Virus record (IMG/VR): IMGVR_UViG_3300025789_000024
Span: 1 to 64,000 of that record
Strand: one strand, 5' to 3'
Source: a virus
DNA length: 64,000 bases
Shown: positions 1 to 9,420 of the stretch, piece by piece
Position numbering within the stretch: the first letter of the stretch is position 1
Layout of the letters: each line of letters opens with the position of its first letter
Notes under the pieces: generated by a model
Told to the model about the DNA's origin: nothing
The model's database searches: none
The model's input: the letters and a program-made list of their open reading frames with translations, nothing else
Position numbers and translations under genes: made by a program

Positions 1-3000
1 ATAGTTGCCGCACCACCTGAACCAAGTGTATATATACTTGTACCAGTAGCATTTTTAATAACAACATTACCAGTAGAATTGTTATTAAATGTAAAACCTT
101 GACCAATTTGCATTGAAGCATCTGCTGGCATATTGATTGTGTAACCAGTTGTACCACTGATTAAGATATAACCAGGTGAAGTTGTAGTCAATGTTGTATT
201 GCCACCTGCACTTGTTGTAATACTTAATGTTGCTGGGATAAATGTTACACCGTTAACTGTACCAGTAAAGTTAGCGTTATTTGCTGAGATATTACCAGTT
301 AACTGACTGTTACCAGTAATATTCAATGTACCTGTTACGTTAGCACCAGTACCAGTAATAACTAATGAAGAATTACCTGCAACTGTTGTTGTAATATTAC
401 CATTTCCTGTAATAGTGATATTACTGTTACCGTTCTGTAGTAAGCCACTGTTAATTGTTGTGATATTACCTGTTGTAGCAACTAATGTAGTTGTACCCAA
501 ATTACCTGTGTTAGCATTACCACTTACGTTTGCTGTACCAGTGATGTTTGCACCAGTGCTTGTTACTGTCATTACGTTAGCAGTACCTGTAACACTCATA
601 TTGATGTTACCGTTGTTTAAAACAGTAATATTACTGTTGCCGTCTGCTAATGTGTTGACTGCTAAGTTTGCCGCAGTCAATGTACCATTAACAGTTAAGT
701 TACCGATGTTAGCATTGCCTGTGTTAGCATAGATATTACCTGCTGTGATACTTGCTGTTACTGCTAGACTGCTCAATGTGCCAACACTAGTGATATTTGG
801 TTGAGCGCCTGTTGTCAATACTGCATTTGTATAGTTAGCAGTTAATAAGTTACCTGCATTGATGTTACCGGCTGTGATGTTACCTGTACCAGTGATTACG
901 CCTGAACCAAATCCCAAATTACCAACGTTAGCGTTGCCTGTAGTAGTGATTGTGTTACTACCAGCCGCGATTGTACCAATAATATTGCCACCAGTGATGT
1001 TACCTGTACCTGTGATGACGCCTGAACCAAAGCCCAAATTACCTACGTTAGCATTACCGGTAGTTGTGATTGTGTTGCTACCTGCCGCAATCGTACCAAT
1101 TACGTTACCTGCTGTAATATTACCTGTACCAGTGATTACTCCACTACCAAATCCTAAATTACCGACATTAGCATTGCCTGTAGTAGTGATTGTGTTACTT
1201 CCGGCTGCGATAGTACCAATGATGTTACCACCAGTGATGTTACCTGTTGTAGTAATTGCATTGCTACCTGCCGCAATTGTACCAATGATGTTACCACCAG
1301 TGATATTACCAGTAGTAGTGATTGTGTTACTTCCGGCTGCGATAGTACCAATGATGTTGCCACCAGTGATATTACCTGTACCTGTGACTACTCCACTACC
1401 AAAACCTAGATTACCTACGTTAGCATTGCCTGTTGTAGTGATTGTGTTGCTACCTGCCGCAATAGTACCAATAATATTACCACCGGTAATGTTACCTGTA
1501 CCAGTAATAACACCTGAACCAAATCCTAAATTACCAACGTTAGCATTACCTGTAGTGGTAATTGCATTACTTCCGGCTGCGATAGTACCAATTACGTTAC
1601 CTGCTGTAACATTACCTGTACCTGTGATAACACCTGATCCAAAGCCTAAATTACCTACGTTAGCATTACCTGTGATGTTTGCTTTTGTTAAGTTAGCGAT
1701 ATTTGCGCTAAGATTACCTGCTGTAGACAAGTTGCCACCAGATACATTGCCTGTTGCGCTAATTAATCCACCTGAATAAATGTTGCCACCTGCACCAATA
1801 CCACCTGCAACTTTCAATGCACCTGTTGTGCTACTTGTTGAAACTGTAGTAGGTTCAATTTTAAATTGTTGTTGTGCGTTACTAAAACGCATTACTTCGT
1901 TGGTTGTTAAGAAACCACCAACTGCAAATACGATATCATTTGTTGTGCCTGTTCCACCTGTTGCAAGAACTAAGTTACCGCCTAATCCAGGAACACCTGA
2001 TGTGAATAAATAACCATCATTTGGTGCAGTGATTGTAAAGTTTGCATCATTATAAGTAGAACCAGTAAAGCCCATGTCTACCCAACCAGCAGCAGCATTA
2101 CCATTATCTCCGTAACCTACCCAGTCTACACTAGCGTTTGCGTTTTGATTAACTAATGAAGCTGCCGAATACTGATCAGCGTTTGCACTACCGATCAATA
2201 CTGAGTTGGGGAAACTTGCTTCTTGTGAAGTATTAGAACCAATAAACAATGCATTACCAACAAGCATGTTGTTGTTTGCAATGATGTTAGTGTTAGATGT
2301 GATATTGCCATTAGCAACAATAGTATTTGTGATGTTTGCATTGTTACCTGCAATATTACCGGTTACCGTTACGTTTTGTGCAAAATTACCATAGTTAGCA
2401 GTTAACAAGTTACCTAAATTTGCATTAGCAGAAGTTAAGTTACCTGCAATAGAAACTGCATTAGTTGTTTTGTTGAATGTAAAGCCCCCTGTTGAGTTAG
2501 CAAGACCGCTATCATTGAACACAACATCTGTGTTGCTACCTGGAATTACTAGATTACCTGTAATGTTACCTGTAATGTTACCGTGAATAGTTCCACCAAC
2601 ATATAAGTTACCACCGACACCAGCGCCGCCTGCTACTGTTAATGCACCAGTTGTTGTGCTTGTTGATACAGTAGAAGGTTTGATTTGGAATGTTTGTAAT
2701 GTGTTTTCAAAGCGCATTACTTCATTACCGGTGTCATATCCGTTACCAAATACGATATCATTGTTTGAACCAGTACCTGCTGTAGCAATAACTAAGTTGC
2801 CACCAAACCCCGGAACACCTGAACCTACTAAATAAGCATCACCTGGTTGAGTCAATCCAGTATTAGGAACATCGTATGTCGAACCAGTAATACCCATGTC
2901 AACATAACCTGCCAATGCATTACCATTATCTGCATACGCTGCAAAGTCAGCGCTTGCATTTGGATTTTGATTGATCAATGCAGCTTCTGCATAATTTGCA

Positions 3001-5093
3001 GCGTTGCCTGCCATTAATAGTAATGAGTTAGGGATGTCAACTGAAAGATTAGCAGTACTACCAACTTCGATGAAACCAGGGCCTAAAATATATCCACCAT
3101 TCAATAGCAGATTACTAGTAGTTCCTGCAATTTGAATAGTACCATTTGAATATATTTGATTAGCGTTTACATTGCCAGTAGTGTTTACTACGTTGGCATT
3201 TACGTAATTTGCTGTTGCAAGGTTGCCTAAATTAGCATTACCTGCATTAACATTAGCATGTACATTTACATAATTTGCTGTTGCAAGATTGCCTAAATTA
3301 GCATTATTAGATACAATGTTTCCAGTAACAGTTAGTACTTGTGTTGAATCATTATATGTAAAGTTTGCGCTGGCTGCTAAGTCAGCACCTGAACCTTTAT
3401 ATTGTACATATGTTGCACTACCTGCGGCTTGATTAAAGTCTACAGCAACGCCGTTAGCGTAATAATAGTTGTTTGTTTTAATACCACCTGTAGTAATATT
3501 ACCAACAACATTTAAATAACCAGAAGTAAAGATGCCCTCTGAGTTATCTGTTGTTTCAATACCAAAGATATTTGCTTTGCCTGATGAGTTGAATGCAATA
3601 GCAACTGCTTCGTTATCAACCAAATCCCATGTTGTTTCGTTTTCGATAGAAGCAATGTTACCGTTTTGTACGTAGAATGCATAGTTGCCTACACCTGAAC
3701 CCATTGCATTACCAAGAACACCGATGTTATAACCACCGTTGTGTGTATCTACTGAGTAACCTCTTACACCGACTGCGGCGCCAGTATCAGTAGTACTTGT
3801 AACTTGACCTTGACCTTGAACACCAGTTGCTTTAGTGCCGCCGTTTGATCTACCGATACCTAAGATACCAATACCAGTAACGGTAGCGTTAGAATTAAGA
3901 GCCGCAGCCTCACCAACTAAACCGATATTGTCAGGGAATGTTTCACCGGAATCATCTTGTGAAGCAATAGCAATTGCGTTTGGAAATTCTGTACTGTTTG
4001 CAGTAGCACCAATTTTTACGTTTACTAGTGTACCAACGCTTGTAATGTTAGGTTGAGCAGCATATGTTAACACACCAGTAAAATAGTTACCTTGTACTGT
4101 GTTACCTAAATTTGCATTGCCTGCTGAGAAATTACCAGTGAATAAACCATCACCTGTAACTTTGATTGAGTTATTATTGATTTGAACTACGTTTGCAGTT
4201 CCGTTTGCTGAGATAGTAACATTACCACCTGCAAAAGGAATAGCAACATTACTAGTACCATTTGCCAAAATATCTACTGCAATATTAGCCGCAGTTAATT
4301 GACCGGTTACAGTTAAGTTAGAAATAGTTGCATTACCTGTAATGTTTGCACCATTTGCAGTAATATTACTTACAAAATTACCATAATTAGCTGTTACTAA
4401 ATTACCTAAGTTAGCATTACCTGTTGACAAGTTGCCACTTACATTTGCAGTACCTGTGATATTAGCGCCGGTGCTTGTAACTGTTAATACATTGGCATTA
4501 CCACCTACACTTGTGTTAACATTACCATTATTAAGAACAATTACATTACTTGTACCATTTGATAATAAGTCAACTGCAATATTAGCCGCAGTTAATTGAC
4601 CTGTTACAGTTAAGTTAGAAATAGTTGCATTGCCATTGATGTTTGCATTACCGTTTAAGTAAACATAGTTGTTAGCTTTGTTAAATGTGAAATTTGCTGA
4701 AGAATTAGCATCACTAGAATCATTGAAAGTAATACCTGTATTGGGACCGGGAACAATCAAGTTACCACTAATATTACCTACAAAGTTACCATAAAAATTA
4801 CCAGCACTAATGTTACCTGTCACTACTAGGGCATTTGCTGGGCTTAATGAAGAGTTACCTACTGATAACACGCCATTTGCATAATCGTATGCAAATGTGG
4901 GATCGTTACCAAAAGTGCCGGCTTGGTCAAAATAAACCCCTGTGTTTGCTCCTTGGGCTGTAGGGAAAGTAGTAATATTGCCATTTGAATCCAATAACGA
5001 TAGATTATCTGTTGGACTTAAAAAGATAGTACCCTTACCACTTGGGGGTGTTGGTACTGTATTACCGGCTTCTTGTTTTAATATTAGTGACAT
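1..5093 (-). CDS. Giant repetitive fibre-like virion protein, C-terminus beyond window
   Basis: The minus-strand frame is open from the ATG at 5093 to the left edge (about 1,697 codons, no stop), so the C-terminus is missing. The start is supported by AAGGAAA 9 bases upstream and a GATAAATA late box at 5119-5126. The N-terminus (MSLILKQEAGNTVPTPPSGK) is followed by a FLSPTDNLSLLD segment of a kind seen at the start of phage structural proteins. The body is Asn/Gly/Val-rich with GNANVTGN-type repeats. A module ending in TTGALTVAGGAGVGGNLYVG occurs twice (about 2630-3060 and 1790-2230), and six near-identical 40-residue units lie at 889-1680. I infer a tail or whisker fibre component; the function comes from repeat style and neighbours, not from a named domain. 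Confidence 0.8.
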   Translation of the reverse strand, partial: MSLILKQEAGNTVPTPPSGKGTIFLSPTDNLSLLDSNGNITTFPTAQGANTGVYFDQAGTFGNDPTFAYDYANGVLSVGNSSLSPANALVVTGNISAGNFYGNFVGNISGNLIVPGPNTGITFNDSSDANSSANFTFNKANNYVYLNGNANINGNATISNLTVTGQLTAANIAVDLLSNGTSNVIVLNNGNVNTSVGGNANVLTVTSTGANITGTANVSGNLSTGNANLGNLVTANYGNFVSNITANGANITGNATISNLTVTGQLTAANIAVDILANGTSNVAIPFAGGNVTISANGTANVVQINNNSIKVTGDGLFTGNFSAGNANLGNTVQGNYFTGVLTYAAQPNITSVGTLVNVKIGATANSTEFPNAIAIASQDDSGETFPDNIGLVGEAAALNSNATVTGIGILGIGRSNGGTKATGVQGQGQVTSTTDTGAAVGVRGYSVDTHNGGYNIGVLGNAMGSGVGNYAFYVQNGNIASIENETTWDLVDNEAVAIAFNSSGKANIFGIETTDNSEGIFTSGYLNVVGNITTGGIKTNNYYYANGVAVDFNQAAGSATYVQYKGSGADLAASANFTYNDSTQVLTVTGNIVSNNANLGNLATANYVNVHANVNAGNANLGNLATANYVNANVVNTTGNVNANQIYSNGTIQIAGTTSNLLLNGGYILGPGFIEVGSTANLSVDIPNSLLLMAGNAANYAEAALINQNPNASADFAAYADNGNALAGYVDMGITGSTYDVPNTGLTQPGDAYLVGSGVPGFGGNLVIATAGTGSNNDIVFGNGYDTGNEVMRFENTLQTFQIKPSTVSTSTTTGALTVAGGAGVGGNLYVGGTIHGNITGNITGNLVIPGSNTDVVFNDSGLANSTGGFTFNKTTNAVSIAGNLTSANANLGNLLTANYGNFAQNVTVTGNIAGNNANITNTIVANGNITSNTNIIANNNMLVGNALFIGSNTSQEASFPNSVLIGSANADQYSAASLVNQNANASVDWVGYGDNGNAAAGWVDMGFTGSTYNDANFTITAPNDGYLFTSGVPGLGGNLVLATGGTGTTNDIVFAVGGFLTTNEVMRFSNAQQQFKIEPTTVSTSSTTGALKVAGGIGAGGNIYSGGLISATGNVSGGNLSTAGNLSANIANLTKANITGNANVGNLGFGSGVITGTGNVTAGNVIGTIAAGSNAITTTGNANVGNLGFGSGVITGTGNITGGNIIGTIAAGSNTITTTGNANVGNLGFGSGVVTGTGNITGGNIIGTIAAGSNTITTTGNITGGNIIGTIAAGSNAITTTGNITGGNIIGTIAAGSNTITTTGNANVGNLGFGSGVITGTGNITAGNVIGTIAAGSNTITTTGNANVGNLGFGSGVITGTGNITGGNIIGTIAAGSNTITTTGNANVGNLGFGSGVITGTGNITAGNINAGNLLTANYTNAVLTTGAQPNITSVGTLSSLAVTASITAGNIYANTGNANIGNLTVNGTLTAANLAVNTLADGNSNITVLNNGNINMSVTGTANVMTVTSTGANITGTANVSGNANTGNLGTTTLVATTGNITTINSGLLQNGNSNITITGNGNITTTVAGNSSLVITGTGANVTGTLNITGNSQLTGNISANNANFTGTVNGVTFIPATLSITTSAGGNTTLTTTSPGYILISGTTGYTINMPADASMQIGQGFTFNNNSTGNVVIKNATGTSIYTLGSGGAAT
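889..1680 (-). repeat. 120-bp in-frame tandem repeats in fibre gene
   Basis: A GNLGFGSG-encoding segment recurs at about 901, 1021, 1141, 1393, 1513 and 1633. The spacing is exactly 120 bases except 1141-1393, which is 252 because two shortened 66-base units are inserted. All units keep the minus-strand reading frame (40 residues each; alternately GTIAAGSN, GNLGFGSG and GTGNITGGN). Differences are mostly third-position changes, which indicates duplication followed by purifying selection on the protein. Confidence 0.85.
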
Positions 5094-5118
5094 TGCTAAA
5101 TTTCCTTAACTTATTCTT

Positions 5119-5126
5119 TATTTATC
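5119..5126 (-). promoter_or_regulatory. T4-type late promoter box GATAAATA
   Basis: GATAAATA on the minus strand lies in the 40-base gap before the gene starting at 5093. The remaining 25 bases form a short leader that includes the ribosome binding site. It differs from the T4 late consensus TATAAATA only in the first base. Confidence 0.6.
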
Positions 5127-5133
5127 ATTTCTG

Positions 5134-5772
5134 TTAACCCACCACCCAATTAATTCCGTTAGATAGTACCGGAACTGCATTGGTTCCGCCACTGCCAACG
5201 ACAGATAAAAATGTTGTTGTATTAGCATCTGTGATATATGCTCTGGCGCCTGCGCCAACGGCAGCTGCCGTTGGTAAACCTGAATAGGTTGTGGGTGTTG
5301 TTTTTACTACATGAGTAACCAGCATATTTTGAGTAGTAACAAATGTTAAATTTGCATTACCCGTAATATTACCCTGATTATTAAAAATGATTTGTGTGTT
5401 TGATGTGCCTTTAATTCCGTCAACTTCTACCAGTACACCTTCAATATCTAGCACACCATCAACTGTGATAGGTACACTAAATAAACCTTGATAGTTAGCC
5501 TGAATAGTTAAGTCTGTGCCTACAGGAACATAAGTAGGCATTGGCGCCGGAGATTGTGTACTGGCAGGGGAAACGAATGCAAGATTACCTGACCCGTCTG
5601 TTCTCAAGAAGTATCCGTTAGAACCGCCAGTAATAGTAACATTTGCTACATTACCTAAGTTGGATAGGCCTGTTATATCTATGTTTGTAGTAGATATATT
5701 GCCCGTCGGTGCGTCTAGGGTTATATCCCCAGCCGTAAGGCCGTTTTTTACGTTAAAATACTTCGTTGTCAC
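5134..5772 (-). CDS. Short fibre-like virion protein (212 aa)
   Basis: The start codon is GTG. An ATG 9 bases upstream opens only a three-codon frame, and the N-terminus from GTG (MTTKYFNVKNGLTAGDITLD) aligns with that of the 1,190-residue neighbour. Three modules are visible: the VKNGLTAGD attachment-like N-terminus (1-30), a SNLGNVANVTITGGSNGYFL..TDGSGNL segment (about 36-70), and an APMPTYVP..YQGLFSVPI..DG segment (about 75-120) shared with the 489-residue protein. The C-terminus contains LPTAAAVGAGARAYITDA and TNAVPVLSNGINW, a module common at the ends of phage tail-fibre proteins. Probable fibre or fibre-adaptor subunit of the late fibre cluster. Confidence 0.75.
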   Translation of the reverse strand: MTTKYFNVKNGLTAGDITLDAPTGNISTTNIDITGLSNLGNVANVTITGGSNGYFLRTDGSGNLAFVSPASTQSPAPMPTYVPVGTDLTIQANYQGLFSVPITVDGVLDIEGVLVEVDGIKGTSNTQIIFNNQGNITGNANLTFVTTQNMLVTHVVKTTPTTYSGLPTAAAVGAGARAYITDANTTTFLSVVGSGGTNAVPVLSNGINWVVG

Positions 5773-5825
5773 AGTTCCATTTTCCCTGCTAAACTTAATT
5801 AATTTTTAATTACTTAAATCATAAA

Positions 5826-8800
5826 TCAAGTTTTTATATAAGTTGCTACCACATTTACATTTGCTGTTGTTACTACAGAAGAATTTGCTGTAGCATACAA
5901 CGTGACATTACCAGTAACACCGCTGATGTTAGCAGTAATATCGACTATATCGGCTGTATCGTTAGTACAGATTGATCCATATATTGTTATATATGCACTT
6001 GAAGCACCGTCCTGAACTAATAATGTTTCAACTGATTGATATCCATTAGCACTTGAAGCACTAATTACATATTTTGCTGTTCTAAATGCTGATGGTGAGA
6101 ATTGATCAATCATTGTGGGTGTTGTTGATACAGACACATTACTACGATTAGAAATTGCGCCACCTGCAAACGCAACATAGTCAGTATTAACATTACCTGT
6201 TAGTGTGATGTTACCATCATTAGTTACTGAAACATTGCTTGAACTATTACCAACAAACAAGTTGCCTGTTAAGTTTGCATTACCATTAGCGATTGCTACG
6301 TTGCTTGAACTATTACCAACAAATACATTCGTACTAATGTTCGCAAAGTTAGAGATTAATAAATTACCAACGTTTGCATTACCTGATACAATATTACCTG
6401 TACCTGTAATTGTTCCTGTACCAAATCCTAAGTTACCAACATTAGCATTGCCTGTGACATTAGCAGTATTTGCTACTAAGTTACCAGTTACATTTGCATT
6501 ACCTGCATTTAATTGAACTGTAACATTAGCATTACCTGCCGTTAACAATGTTGTTACATTTGCGTTGGCAGCTGTTAAATTAGCAGTTACGTTTGCATTA
6601 CCTGCTGTCAAGGTACCAATTATATTTGCGTTATCACTAGTGATATTACCTGTTCCAGCGTTAGCAACTATTAATGAACCATTAACATTTGCACCAGCAG
6701 TAGTTACGTTTACTATGTTAGAAGCACCGTTAACGCTTATAACAACCGGACCGTTCGTTGAAGGAATACTTACATTTGAACTACCATTGCTGATACTTGA
6801 TTGACTGATTGTAGACCATGAGAGTGAACCTGAACCATCAGTTTGCAAGTATTGTCCGCTCTGACCGCCTAAGATATGTACGTTACTGATATTACCTAAA
6901 TCTACGTTACTACTAGTACTGAAGTCAACTGGGCCAATTGCTACTGCTAAGTTAGCTAATGTACCTAAACTAGTAATATTGCTTTGTGCATTTTGTGTTA
7001 CATAACCAGCTAAGTTTGCATTTGCAACATTACCTGTTACATTAGCACCAGTAATACCACTGATAGCCGCACCGTTACCAATCAAGTATGTTGAGCCACT
7101 ACCAATATTACCAGCAGTAATATTACCAGTAGAACTAGTGATATCACCAGTAACACTTAAACTTGTTAATGTACCGACACTTGTGATATTGCTTTGTGAG
7201 TTTTGTGTAACATAACCGGCTAAATTTGCATTTGCTACATTACCTGATACGTTAGCACCAGCGATGTTGCTGATACTAATACCATTACCGTATAACTGAG
7301 TAGTTGTTTGACCAATATAGTTTGCAAGAACATAACCAGTATCACTAGTAATATTACCAGTAACTTCTAAGTTTCCTAATGTACCTACACTTGTTAGACT
7401 CGAAGTAACAATACTTGATGCAAGTGTGTTACCTGTTAAGTTAGCCGCATTAGCAGTAATATATGTGTTACTTGCATTTGTTAATTGACCTTGGTCATTA
7501 ACTGTAAATGTTGCTACTACATCACCGCCACCATATGAACCTGCTGACACACTTGTGTTTGCAATACTAATAACTGTACCATTGATGCTAATACCTGTAC
7601 CAGCAGTATATTCACCAGCCGCTGAGAACTGAGTGAATGTAATTGGTGTTGTACCAAGAGTTACAGGAGGTTGTGTAGTACATACCCAACCAGTATTTGC
7701 ATTTGTAGTACCAGCAATAATGAATGTAAATGCACCTGGGATTTCACCACTTGGGCTTTGTGAGTCAAAGTCATTGGTACGTGTTAAAATGTATGGTGAA
7801 CCTGCACTACCTGTAGCAGTAACAGAATAGATACCGTTATATGGTTGATTTCCACCTGTTTCATTTTTAACTAGAATACGTTCACCAACACTTAGTGTTC
7901 CGCCATCAACTGTTAGTACACCATTTACATTACCTGTTAATGTTGCACCAACACCACTTGCACCGTTGTTATAAGTGTATGCTGGGAGTGCCGCGGCTGT
8001 TGCATATTCGCAAGATGCTTTAGGCAATAGACCTTGTGCAGTAACATCTACATAGTTCTTTGTTGCCGCATCTTGTGGATTGTACGGATCTTTAAGATTT
8101 GTAATGTATGTGTTAGCAACATCAACATTACCTGTACCATCTGGATGTAAATTAATATCACCGTTTGTTGTAGTTGTAACTGTGATTGGACCTGACACGC
8201 TTGAAACGGTGTTAGCAAGTACGTCTGAATTTGATTGAATATTACCTGATACTAGTAAACTTGTTAATGTACCAACACTTGTGATATTTGGTTGTGCATT
8301 TGATTGTACATTTAATGTACCACCTAATGTGTTAGCAACAATGTTACCTGCATTAGCATAGATATTACCAGCAGTAATGATAGTAATGTTAGCGTTTGCA
8401 GATGTCAAGAATGATGTAATATTAGCGTTGGCTGCTACTAGATTAGCAGTTACATTAGCATTACCAGTAACTAAATTATTCGTTACATTGGCATTACCGG
8501 TGTTCAATTGACTTGTAACATTAGCATTACCAGCATTTAATTGACTTGTAACATTAGCATTACCAGTTGTTAATAAAGTAGTTACGTTAGCATTACCGGC
8601 ATTTACATTGCTTGTTACATTAGCATTTCCACCAACAGTAAGATCCAATGTTACATTTGCGTTGCCTGTAGTCAATAATGTAGTTATGTTTGCATTACCT
8701 GCATTTATATTACTTGTTACATTAGCATTTCCACCAACAGCTAAGTCTGTAGTAACATTTGCATTACCAGTTGTTAATAATGTAGTTACATTTGCATTAC

Positions 8801-9398
8801 CTGCATTTACATTGCTTGTTACATTAGCATTTCCACCAATTATAATGTCTGTTGTTAGATTTGCATTATTTGCACTTACATTACCGGTTACGTTAGCATT
8901 ACCACCAACTATAATGTCTGTTGTTATGTTTGCGTTACCAGCAAACAAATTACCTTGTACATTTGCATCATTTGCAAAGTTTGCATAGTTAGCAGTTACT
9001 AAATTACCTAAGTTTGCTGTTCCGCTGGCCGGGGCTGTGAAATTACCTGTTGTGTCAAAAATCCATTGATAGTCTGAACCTGCGTTAGCATTAATGTAAA
9101 TATTACCACTAGCAACAGGGACACTTACATTACTGTTACCATTTTGAATTTCGGTAACACCGGGACTTGATGACCAAGTCAAGTTACCTGTACCGTCAGT
9201 ACTAAGTACAGCACCTGAACTGCCGCCACCGATATAGACATTACCAACGTTTCCTAAGTTAGCATACGTACTAACTTTTAGATTTGCTGTTTGTACTGAA
9301 CCTGAGTTAGCATATATTGTATTGCTGGCTGCATCAATGATTACGTTCCCGATTGTTGCGCCATTTTTAATTACGAAATTCTTTATTGATGTTGACAT
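5826..9398 (-). CDS. Large fibre-like virion protein (1,190 aa)
   Basis: Starts at ATG 9398 with AGGATAA upstream. The N-terminal FVIKNGATIGNVIID module is followed by STYANLGNVGNVYIGGG and GVTEIQNGNSNVSVPV segments also found in the 1,400-residue protein. Residues about 135-350 are an almost unbroken run of GNANVT-type hexapeptide repeats. Next comes DPYNPQDAATKNYVD (about residue 435), a hallmark of T4-like tail-fibre proteins, and a domain containing VGERILVKNE and PYNGIYSV. Two copies of a GANVxGNVANANLAGYVTQN unit follow. The C-terminal about 95 residues (FRTAKYVI, GYQSVETLLVQDG, ITIYGSI) form a predicted beta domain also present in the 533-residue protein. Probable receptor-binding or long fibre component. 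Confidence 0.8.
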   Translation of the reverse strand: MSTSIKNFVIKNGATIGNVIIDAASNTIYANSGSVQTANLKVSTYANLGNVGNVYIGGGSSGAVLSTDGTGNLTWSSSPGVTEIQNGNSNVSVPVASGNIYINANAGSDYQWIFDTTGNFTAPASGTANLGNLVTANYANFANDANVQGNLFAGNANITTDIIVGGNANVTGNVSANNANLTTDIIIGGNANVTSNVNAGNANVTTLLTTGNANVTTDLAVGGNANVTSNINAGNANITTLLTTGNANVTLDLTVGGNANVTSNVNAGNANVTTLLTTGNANVTSQLNAGNANVTSQLNTGNANVTNNLVTGNANVTANLVAANANITSFLTSANANITIITAGNIYANAGNIVANTLGGTLNVQSNAQPNITSVGTLTSLLVSGNIQSNSDVLANTVSSVSGPITVTTTTNGDINLHPDGTGNVDVANTYITNLKDPYNPQDAATKNYVDVTAQGLLPKASCEYATAAALPAYTYNNGASGVGATLTGNVNGVLTVDGGTLSVGERILVKNETGGNQPYNGIYSVTATGSAGSPYILTRTNDFDSQSPSGEIPGAFTFIIAGTTNANTGWVCTTQPPVTLGTTPITFTQFSAAGEYTAGTGISINGTVISIANTSVSAGSYGGGDVVATFTVNDQGQLTNASNTYITANAANLTGNTLASSIVTSSLTSVGTLGNLEVTGNITSDTGYVLANYIGQTTTQLYGNGISISNIAGANVSGNVANANLAGYVTQNSQSNITSVGTLTSLSVTGDITSSTGNITAGNIGSGSTYLIGNGAAISGITGANVTGNVANANLAGYVTQNAQSNITSLGTLANLAVAIGPVDFSTSSNVDLGNISNVHILGGQSGQYLQTDGSGSLSWSTISQSSISNGSSNVSIPSTNGPVVISVNGASNIVNVTTAGANVNGSLIVANAGTGNITSDNANIIGTLTAGNANVTANLTAANANVTTLLTAGNANVTVQLNAGNANVTGNLVANTANVTGNANVGNLGFGTGTITGTGNIVSGNANVGNLLISNFANISTNVFVGNSSSNVAIANGNANLTGNLFVGNSSSNVSVTNDGNITLTGNVNTDYVAFAGGAISNRSNVSVSTTPTMIDQFSPSAFRTAKYVISASSANGYQSVETLLVQDGASSAYITIYGSICTNDTADIVDITANISGVTGNVTLYATANSSVVTTANVNVVATYIKT
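8345..8985 (-). repeat. GNANVT hexapeptide-coding repeat tract
   Basis: About 640 bases encode imperfect alternations of GNANVT with TTLLTT, SNVNA, SQLNA or TDLAVG spacers, in the frame of the 1,190-residue protein. On the plus strand the tract reads as recurring acattagcatta/ttacatttgcatt words. The periodicity suggests a fibrous beta-solenoid or a trimeric beta-fibre shaft. Confidence 0.8.
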
Positions 9399-9420
9399 TT
9401 TTTATCCTAATTTATTAAAA

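Noticed and set aside
859-1779. Long plus-strand frame rich in Leu/Pro/Val repeats opposite the first fibre gene
   Set aside because: It is the antisense reading of the GNANVG/GNITGG repeat codons. It has no ribosome binding site, and the minus-strand frame is open far beyond it with structural-protein motifs.
5761-5785. ATG upstream of the GTG start of the 212-residue gene
   Set aside because: It encodes only Met-Glu-Leu before a stop, so GTG at 5772 is retained; a role as a tiny leader peptide cannot be excluded.
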